7,073 bases of DNA. Source: Hermodarchaeum sp048939595 (GTDB lineage: Archaea; Asgardarchaeota; Hermodarchaeia; Hermodarchaeales; Hermodarchaeaceae). The position numbers were made by a program, and so were the translations under genes. A model generated the notes under the pieces. That model saw only the letters and a program-made list of their open reading frames with translations. It searched no databases and was not told where the DNA came from. Shown piece by piece: positions 1 to 5,315 of this stretch (position 1 is its first letter; each line of letters starts with the position of its first letter). The DNA lies in contig JBHLPI010000099.1 in NCBI GenBank assembly GCA_048939595.1, positions 1 to 7,073 on the forward strand, read 5' to 3'.

Positions 1-134
1 ATGTAGACACCATCTGAGACGCTGCACATGAGTCCAGTCTTACCAACACCTTCATCGCCAACGAAGAGGATTTTCAAAGCCCACTTGATATTGGACAATG
101 GTTGAGTGTTTACTAGTTTTTGGGGCAAGTCCAA
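1..134 (-). CDS. Small GTPase of the Ras/Rab superfamily, N-terminal part (cut by window edge)
   Basis: Only the first 44 codons are in the window; the gene continues past the left edge. After a polar leader of about 18 residues the peptide reads ALKILFVGDEGVGKTGL, which is the first beta strand plus the P-loop (G1) of a Ras/Rab-type GTPase: G26-D-E-G-V-G-K32-T33 fits GxxxxGK[ST], with K32 and T33 expected to bind phosphates and magnesium. The following SVSDGVY resembles the start of the Rab switch I region. Switch II and the guanine-specificity motifs are out of view, so the exact subfamily cannot be assigned. The start is taken as TTG at 132-134: there is an in-frame stop (TAG) just upstream at 138-140, and GGAGGG at 142-147 sits 7 bases before the TTG. 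It lies downstream of the two receptor genes on the same strand, separated by 158 bases, so read-through or its own promoter are both possible. Eukaryote-like small GTPases are abundant in Asgard archaea, which is the main clue to the host. Confidence 0.8.
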   Translation of the reverse strand, partial: MDLPQKLVNTQPLSNIKWALKILFVGDEGVGKTGLMCSVSDGVY

Positions 135-141
135 GGGCTAA

Positions 142-147
142 CCCTCC
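142..147 (-). promoter_or_regulatory. Shine-Dalgarno site of the small GTPase gene
   Basis: GGAGGG on the minus strand ends 7 bases before the TTG at 132-134. It decides the start: an in-frame TAG lies between it and the start codon, so translation cannot begin further upstream, and the next candidate TTG (126-128) is spaced less well. Confidence 0.65.
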
Positions 148-232
148 GTAGCTGAGGAATGCTATTCATCACATTTAGCGTTATCGCTCTGAATATGAAA
201 TGGAACAATTAATCACAAACAGTGAATTTACT

Positions 233-240
233 CGTATAAA
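233..240 (-). promoter_or_regulatory. Possible TATA box upstream of the small GTPase gene
   Basis: The 158 bases between the HEAT receptor stop and the GTPase start contain no gene. On the minus strand TTTATACG, preceded by an AT-rich stretch (CTATAGA), resembles an archaeal TATA box. Initiation about 25 bases further on, near 210, would give a leader of roughly 75 bases. There is no clear oligo-T terminator between the genes, so the GTPase could instead be expressed by read-through from the receptor operon. Weak evidence, from sequence resemblance only. Confidence 0.3.
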
Positions 241-292
241 TCTATAGAATCCGCACTACAATTGGTAGTTCTTTCCAGTTTGTCTATATCGC

Positions 293-2290
293 TTATTTTC
301 GGCGTTTTCGTTTGGGTGAGAGTTTTGCGATTGCCTCGCTGATACTTTCTTTCACGGTTGGATCTTCTTCTTTTTTCGCTGCTTGTTGAAGTGGTCGAAG
401 TCCTTTGTTTGACCCGATTTCTCCAAGAGCCCACGCTGCTCCCCCGCGGACAAGACCATCTTCATCCTTAAGGGCTCGAATAAGGGCGTTGGTAGCACGT
501 GGATCACTAATTCGCCCTAGACTCACTGCTGCACGCCAGCGAACGTAACTATCTTCATCCTTGAGTGCGACAATAAGAGGTTCAATTCCAGCGTCACCCA
601 CCTGACCTAAGGCATCCGTGGCGCCACGTCGGGATTCGATATCTCCTTCTTGGAGGACTTGAAGAAGTGGATCAACAGCCGCAGCTCCGACGCGCGCTGC
701 TTCAGTCCATTGTCCTTGCGCAATAAAGTGCTGTGCTTTTTCTGTATCAGTGACTCCCCATTCAGTCGTTTCATCCAAGGAGGCACCACAATACACACAA
801 CTACGCCATTTGGGACTCACCGGTGAAGCACATTTGGGACAGCGGTTTTCACCTTTGATGCGTTCCGTTTCTTCTTCCCGAACTGATTCGACCATCGAAG
901 CGAAGGCGCGTGTGAGTTGTCCGATTTCGTCTTTTTTACTTAGAAGTTCCGGATCAAGTTCTACTCCTGCAAGAATATCTTTCCTAGCCTTATCAGTTGA
1001 AAGGCTCACCGCGAGGTCCGTGAGGCGACTTATCGGTTTTACGATGTAAAACGCAATCAATGACCCAATAGCAATTGAAGCCCCTAATGTGATGACCATT
1101 AGAATAATCACTTGAAGTGTTGTAGTAAAAGTCGCAGATGCCATTCGTGATTGCAGTGGCGTAACGGATGCAACCGCTTCTGCTTCAGGGACAATGACTA
1201 GGCAGATGTAATCACCTTTTTCGACGGGTGTATGGGCTAGATAGCGTGGTTGACCATCACGAGTGTAAGTAAGGAGACCTGAATCTTCCGAAGTTAATTG
1301 GGTTAGTTGACTACTTGACAATGCGGAACTTCCACCGGAGTTGATTTCTACTTCATTAAGAAAAGGCAAAGGTTCTGTCGGGTCGGTGGGTATGAATTCA
1401 GGGTGTGCCACAACCAAGGATGTGGACGTAATCAAGGATGCATAACCCGTATCCAAGATTTGGAAATCAAGGATTTTATCTACGATGTCTTGGATGGAAA
1501 TATCACCACAGATAGTTCCCATGAGTGTTCCATTGGGATAATACATGGCACGACCAATTGTGATGAGGGGAACACCATCAATTTCATCAAAATATGGTTC
1601 TGTAAAGACAATATCGCCTTGACCTGCAATAACTTCTAGATACCAGGGCTGAGTCGTGGGATAATAGGGATCACTCATCCGTTCAGCAAAGGTTCCTCCT
1701 ACTACGCTCCCAGGATAGTTGATAAACAGATTACTTCCGGCAAAAGCGATGTAAAGCCAGCGAAAATCAGGAGCATTGGCATGAATGGTGTGAAAGATGT
1801 AATCCATTGATGCAACGCTTTCAATGGTCTGATTGAAAGCTGCGCTTCTCTGCCAATAGTTATTGTGGTTGGAACCAGGGAAATAGTAGCTGGCATAGCT
1901 CCACGATAACCAAACTTGGTAGGAGATATCATAGTAGGTGTCAGTGGGGACAAGTCCAGCACTCCGGTTGTACTCAAAGAACCAGTCATAGAAAACGTCA
2001 CGAGGACCATACCTGGATCCATTGAGGATATGTTCGAGTTCGTTAGCCATCATCAGAACCATAGATTCAGCGTTATCGAATTTTTGGTTGATGATGCTGG
2101 CGATTTGCCCTGATTGGCTTTGGAGATTCGTGCGAATTTGAGTTTGTAGGGCTTCAGACGATTGATTATAAGTGGCATTACCGATGAGGTCGGTGAACCC
2201 AATCGAAAGGAATCCAATGACGCTGATGAATAGTAAGGCTAACAAGACATAGCTTATGAGTACATTAGTTCGGATACTTCGTGCCATCAC
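293..2290 (-). CDS. Membrane receptor: double Cache sensor, HAMP, zinc ribbon and HEAT-like repeats
   Basis: A 665-residue sensor of the cell membrane. Order: basic N terminus; TM helix 1 at about 9-31; extracellular double Cache domain at about 38-370, recognised by FRWLYIAFAG (176-185), PWYLEV (215-220), TEPYFDE (230-236) and the second-strand motif NGTLMGTICGDIS (253-265); TM helix 2 at about 392-416; HAMP linker at about 417-475 (VKPISRLTD, then DEIGQLTRAF); a zinc ribbon with C484xxC487 and C498xxC501; HEAT-like repeats at about 530-660 with a 30-31 residue period (PLIVALKDED, ALIRALKDED); and a basic tail KRKRRK. Cache domains bind small molecules outside the cell, HAMP passes the signal through the membrane, and HEAT repeats usually bind proteins. 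There is no kinase, methyl-accepting or cyclase domain, so output is probably by protein contact. The ligand is unknown: the usual R-x-W-Y of amino-acid-binding Cache domains reads Q-P-W-Y. The start is GTG at 2290 or ATG at 2287; GGAG at 2298-2301 serves either. The gene follows the paralogous TPR/vWA receptor after 11 bases. Confidence 0.88.
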   Translation of the reverse strand: MMARSIRTNVLISYVLLALLFISVIGFLSIGFTDLIGNATYNQSSEALQTQIRTNLQSQSGQIASIINQKFDNAESMVLMMANELEHILNGSRYGPRDVFYDWFFEYNRSAGLVPTDTYYDISYQVWLSWSYASYYFPGSNHNNYWQRSAAFNQTIESVASMDYIFHTIHANAPDFRWLYIAFAGSNLFINYPGSVVGGTFAERMSDPYYPTTQPWYLEVIAGQGDIVFTEPYFDEIDGVPLITIGRAMYYPNGTLMGTICGDISIQDIVDKILDFQILDTGYASLITSTSLVVAHPEFIPTDPTEPLPFLNEVEINSGGSSALSSSQLTQLTSEDSGLLTYTRDGQPRYLAHTPVEKGDYICLVIVPEAEAVASVTPLQSRMASATFTTTLQVIILMVITLGASIAIGSLIAFYIVKPISRLTDLAVSLSTDKARKDILAGVELDPELLSKKDEIGQLTRAFASMVESVREEETERIKGENRCPKCASPVSPKWRSCVYCGASLDETTEWGVTDTEKAQHFIAQGQWTEAARVGAAAVDPLLQVLQEGDIESRRGATDALGQVGDAGIEPLIVALKDEDSYVRWRAAVSLGRISDPRATNALIRALKDEDGLVRGGAAWALGEIGSNKGLRPLQQAAKKEEDPTVKESISEAIAKLSPKRKRRK

Positions 2291-2297
2291 ATTTCCA

Positions 2298-2301
2298 CTC
2301 C
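2298..2301 (-). promoter_or_regulatory. Shine-Dalgarno site of the HEAT receptor, next to the upstream stop codon
   Basis: GGAG on the minus strand begins immediately after the TAA stop (2302-2304) of the TPR/vWA receptor and lies 7 bases before the GTG at 2290 and 10 before the ATG at 2287. This tight junction supports one transcript and possible translational coupling of the two receptors. Confidence 0.65.
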
Positions 2302-5061
2302 TTATTCAATATCGAAAGAAATTCCCTCCACATCTACTTGGGCGAGGATATCTCGTACTTGGAGAAAGGCTTGTTCAATTGCCACTCGTACATTTCGCCG
2401 GTCAGTGATGCCAATATAATGTCCCCGGGGTGACTCATCTGTGAGGCGGCGGAGGTCCTTTTCAACGCGTTGGAGTTCATTTCCCACTGCAATGATGATA
2501 AGGTTCACGTTGAGAAGGCTATCACGAATGAGTGCTTGGATAGAGTTATCTACTCCACCAAACAGGCCTTTGCGTTTTCGTTGATGGATGTTGTAGTGAT
2601 CGCTTGCGTTATCTAAGCCGTCGGTTAGAGCTATGAGCCAGCGTTGCTCGCTGCCTTTGACTTCAGCAAGAACTTTCATTGCATCTCCTAGAGCATCATA
2701 GAATGCTGTGTTGCCTGAGGGATAACGCAGCCGTTCAATTGTCCGACGAATGGTCGGAGCGTCTGTTTCCATGGAAGTCATTGGCAGAACAATGTCGCTT
2801 TGGCTGCTGAAAGTAATGATGCCTACTTCGTCTTGAGGGTTGACCTGAATATCAAGTAAGGCTAATGCGCCATTGATGGCTGCTCGGATACGTTGGCCAC
2901 CCATTGAGCCACTATAATCAATAACAAATAGGACATACTTTTTACTCACAATTCGGCGAGAAAGGGAAGTTGCCATGTCAGTGTAACGGGCTGTTTCATC
3001 TTTGAAGCCTAATTTCGTATGGACTTCAGCAAGTTTAGTTAGACATTGAGAGACTAAAGACACATCAACTAGATCCTTTGCTAATAGTAAAGAAGCTTCT
3101 AACTGAGTTTGGGCATCCTCGAAGTGTTTCTCTTGTAAAAAGAGTGTACCCAAGTGTAGATGAGCATAAGCGATTCCGCGTTCATATTGAATCCGTGTTG
3201 CAAGCTGAAGAGACTCTTTAAAGGCGGATTCAGCTTTTGCGTTATCGCCCATTTGTTGGTAGACTAATCCTCGGTTAGAGATTCGGAGTACTTGACCGCG
3301 ATTATTTTTACTTTCTTTATCGAAATCCAAAGCGAGGTTGAGATAGTCAAGAGCTTTTTGATACTCTTCTTGGTCCATCATCAAGAGGGCGAGGTTATTG
3401 TACCGAGATGCCAGCCCTTTTTTGTCTTTGAGCCGTTCTCCAATTTCAATGGCTTCTCGATAATATTTCTGCGCCGCTGTAGTATCGCCCCATGCCCGGT
3501 AAATATTGCCGATATTGTTCTTTGCTAGTGCAATACCGCGTTCATTTTCTGTTGTTTCAAATAGTGCTAGGGCTTTCTGATAATTGGCATATGCTCGGTC
3601 TAAATCACCACCATAATAGTCGAGGTTGCCAAAACGAAGACTCGTCAGCAGGTTATTAAAAGCGTCATGGAGCATACCGATTTCTGGGGCCATTTCCCCA
3701 GAATCACCTCTTAACTCTCTCGATAGATCTCCTTCCGCAATATAGGTAGTGAGGGTAATGAGTTCTCGAATCGGTTCGGTAATCCGATTAGAAATAAATA
3801 AGCTGATTCCAAACATGATTATAATCGCGATGATCATCACCACAAGTAGCATGATTATTTGATTCGTGCTTTGTGAGAGAATCTGATTTTGAAGAATTAC
3901 AACAGGACCAATAATATCCAGTTCAGGAACCACAACCGCTAGAGAATAGTTCGTGGTGGGAATTGGTGCGTAGGCGATGTACCATTTATTCCCATTCTTG
4001 TGGTACTCAGATAAGCCACTGGTTCCAGTCAGCATGGCATTAACAGTGGTTTCAAACCCAGCGCGTTCAGCAGCAGATGTACCAGCCATCTCCAAGGAAA
4101 CGATGTTCACGAGCTCTTCTCCTTGATTAGGATGTGAAATCGAATCGGCGTTTCGATCAATCATGAAGCCATAGCCATTGTCACCCACACTGATATTCAA
4201 GATGAGGTCAGTCACAGTTTGAATCGTCAGGTCGACACTCACGACACCAATCAGGGTTCCATTGCTGTACCGGATCGGTCGACCTGCTGACATGAGCCAA
4301 CCCACTGGGTCCCAATAAGGAGAGGTCCAGACCGTATTGTTCCCCGTTTCAGTAGCAGGTCCTTGATAAAAATCAAATGTTTGAGGATCCCAATCGTCAG
4401 CCGGGTCGACAGGATTGTCATTTTCATCATACTGGGTCCATTCCATCGAATCATATGGGTAGTTACGAAACAGGGAATACCCTCCTGCAAAAGCGGCATA
4501 AATCCAGATATAGTTGGGGTTCCCCTCCAGCATGTTCCGAAACATGTAATCCATATTCGATGACACATTCAAAAGGTACTCAAGTTCAGAGGACCAATTG
4601 AAGGGATCACCACCCGGGTATTTGTTCCGGGGCATATAGTAACAGGACACTTCAAAGGAGATATCCGGGGAATCATAATCAGGATCGTAATGACGACCCG
4701 GAATCGACCGACCCGTCTGGGCAAACTCTGCAGAGGCATTCCACCAATAGGATTGGTAAGGTGTTACATTCACAAAATCATTGAATAATCCCTCCGAATA
4801 CAAATCCAACATGGTAATTTGGGCATCGATCTGTGCAAAGATCTCATCCACTCTCTGAGCCTCATCGCTAGCCAACCCCTCTAAATGGTCCAATTCCACT
4901 TGCAACAACGCAGATGCAGCATCACTCGCATTTTCTCCTGACAAACTCAGAATCTGCCAAGTATTGTAGAATACCAGAATAGAAGTCGGGACAAGTAAGA
5001 GTATAAGAAAAGCTGCTAAAATACGGGTTCTAATGGTTATTGAGGGCAAAGAATAGTCCAC
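2302..5061 (-). CDS. Membrane receptor: double Cache sensor, HAMP, TPR repeats and C-terminal vWA domain
   Basis: A 919-residue sensor of the cell membrane. Order: TM helix 1 at about 14-33; extracellular double Cache domain at about 40-380, with NYIWIYAAFAG (183-193), SPYWDP (247-252) and NGTLIGVVSVDLT (267-279); TM helix 2 at about 402-424; HAMP linker at about 425-478 (ITEPIRELITL, AEGDLSREL); about six TPR units at 475-704 with 40-residue spacing, the LGN/kinesin-light-chain style, marked by repeated ERGIA, KKGLA and NRGQV; and a vWA domain at about 707-905. The vWA has a full metal-binding MIDAS: D715-Y-S717-G-S719, T785 (SGNTAFYDAL) and D814 (LTDGLDN). TPRs bind proteins, and MIDAS vWA domains bind partners through Mg2+ or similar ions, so this looks like a ligand-controlled docking platform on the cytoplasmic side. 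No enzymatic output domain is present. The start is GTG at 5059-5061: no other start codon exists between it and the in-frame stop at 5107-5109. It lacks a spaced Shine-Dalgarno. It is first in the operon, ahead of a paralogous HEAT receptor. Confidence 0.88.
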   Translation of the reverse strand: MDYSLPSITIRTRILAAFLILLLVPTSILVFYNTWQILSLSGENASDAASALLQVELDHLEGLASDEAQRVDEIFAQIDAQITMLDLYSEGLFNDFVNVTPYQSYWWNASAEFAQTGRSIPGRHYDPDYDSPDISFEVSCYYMPRNKYPGGDPFNWSSELEYLLNVSSNMDYMFRNMLEGNPNYIWIYAAFAGGYSLFRNYPYDSMEWTQYDENDNPVDPADDWDPQTFDFYQGPATETGNNTVWTSPYWDPVGWLMSAGRPIRYSNGTLIGVVSVDLTIQTVTDLILNISVGDNGYGFMIDRNADSISHPNQGEELVNIVSLEMAGTSAAERAGFETTVNAMLTGTSGLSEYHKNGNKWYIAYAPIPTTNYSLAVVVPELDIIGPVVILQNQILSQSTNQIIMLLVVMIIAIIIMFGISLFISNRITEPIRELITLTTYIAEGDLSRELRGDSGEMAPEIGMLHDAFNNLLTSLRFGNLDYYGGDLDRAYANYQKALALFETTENERGIALAKNNIGNIYRAWGDTTAAQKYYREAIEIGERLKDKKGLASRYNNLALLMMDQEEYQKALDYLNLALDFDKESKNNRGQVLRISNRGLVYQQMGDNAKAESAFKESLQLATRIQYERGIAYAHLHLGTLFLQEKHFEDAQTQLEASLLLAKDLVDVSLVSQCLTKLAEVHTKLGFKDETARYTDMATSLSRRIVSKKYVLFVIDYSGSMGGQRIRAAINGALALLDIQVNPQDEVGIITFSSQSDIVLPMTSMETDAPTIRRTIERLRYPSGNTAFYDALGDAMKVLAEVKGSEQRWLIALTDGLDNASDHYNIHQRKRKGLFGGVDNSIQALIRDSLLNVNLIIIAVGNELQRVEKDLRRLTDESPRGHYIGITDRRNVRVAIEQAFLQVRDILAQVDVEGISFDIE

Positions 5062-5087
5062 TCCACAGGTAGAATCGGTGCAGGTGC

Positions 5088-5096
5088 GATTATATC
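5088..5096 (-). promoter_or_regulatory. TATA-like element close to the TPR/vWA receptor start
   Basis: GATATAATC on the minus strand is centred about 30 bases before the GTG at 5061. Initiation about 25 bases downstream would fall within a few bases of the start codon, giving a leaderless or nearly leaderless mRNA. That fits the lack of a properly spaced Shine-Dalgarno before this GTG. It competes with the stronger-looking element at 5181-5200. Confidence 0.4.
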
Positions 5097-5135
5097 CCCT
5101 AACAAGCTAAAAGCGCATCCCTTCCAATAGAAACT

Positions 5136-5161
5136 AGCCAACGAATTGAATTGGCTGCCAA
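5136..5161. promoter_or_regulatory. Cluster of GCCAA/TTGGC inverted repeats, candidate operator
   Basis: AGCCAA (5136-5141) and TTGGCT (5151-5156) form a perfect inverted repeat with a 9-base spacer. The same TTGGC (5151-5155) also forms a perfect palindrome TTGGC-T-GCCAA with 5157-5161. Three copies of one half-site in alternating orientation within 26 bases of non-coding DNA suggest a dimeric or cooperative regulator. The cluster lies about where minus-strand transcription from the 5181-5200 element would start, a typical place for an archaeal repressor. No regulator gene is in the window. Confidence 0.45.
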
Positions 5162-5180
5162 CAATTCCCACTAAGAACAG

Positions 5181-5200
5181 CATATATAATTTTTTGTAAA
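5181..5200 (-). promoter_or_regulatory. BRE/TATA-like promoter in the divergent region
   Basis: The 254 bases between the divergent genes (5062-5315) contain no gene. Their most AT-rich point reads ACAAAAAATTATATATG on the minus strand: an A-rich BRE-like stretch followed by a TATA box. Initiation would be near 5160 and leave a leader of about 100 bases before the receptor GTG at 5061. On the plus strand the same site reads CATATATAAT and could start the binding-protein gene near 5210 with a leader of about 105 bases, but the flanking BRE match is poorer that way. A bidirectional role is possible. Confidence 0.45.
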
Positions 5201-5299
5201 TTCAATGATAAGCCAGTTTCTAGCCCCTTTCATCATACTAATAACCATCAACGTAGACGATACTGGTGGAGGGTAGAATATTTCAAACATTTACTACAA

Positions 5300-5307
5300 G
5301 GGGGTGA
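5300..5307 (+). promoter_or_regulatory. Shine-Dalgarno site of the substrate-binding protein
   Basis: GGGGGTGA, extended by ATC, resembles the full anti-16S consensus GGAGGTGATC and lies 8 bases before the TTG at 5316. It argues for TTG as the start, rather than the in-frame GTG at 5304 that lies inside the site itself. Confidence 0.6.
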
Positions 5308-5315
5308 ATCGGAGC

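Noticed and set aside
135..292. Intrinsic terminator between the HEAT receptor and the GTPase
   Set aside because: No stable stem followed by a T run was seen on the minus strand; only short T-rich patches.
228..434. 68-codon frame across the end of the HEAT receptor gene
   Set aside because: Arginine/serine/threonine-rich, same strand but offset register of the HEAT coding region; no family signal.
750..1049. 99-codon plus-strand open frame opposite the HEAT receptor
   Set aside because: Low-complexity, serine-rich peptide with no family resemblance; it is the mirror of the HAMP and zinc-ribbon coding region.
1702..2022. 106-codon minus-strand frame within the HEAT receptor
   Set aside because: Overlaps the Cache coding frame on the same strand in another register, with no motifs; a shadow.
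4251..4601. Several 66-105 codon frames on both strands inside the TPR/vWA receptor
   Set aside because: All overlap the Cache domain coding sequence and carry no domain, ribosome site or plausible composition.
293..5061. Classifying the two sensors as histidine kinases or chemoreceptors
   Set aside because: No H-box, ATP-binding or methyl-accepting hairpin motifs are seen after HAMP; the C-terminal halves are TPR/vWA and zinc ribbon/HEAT.
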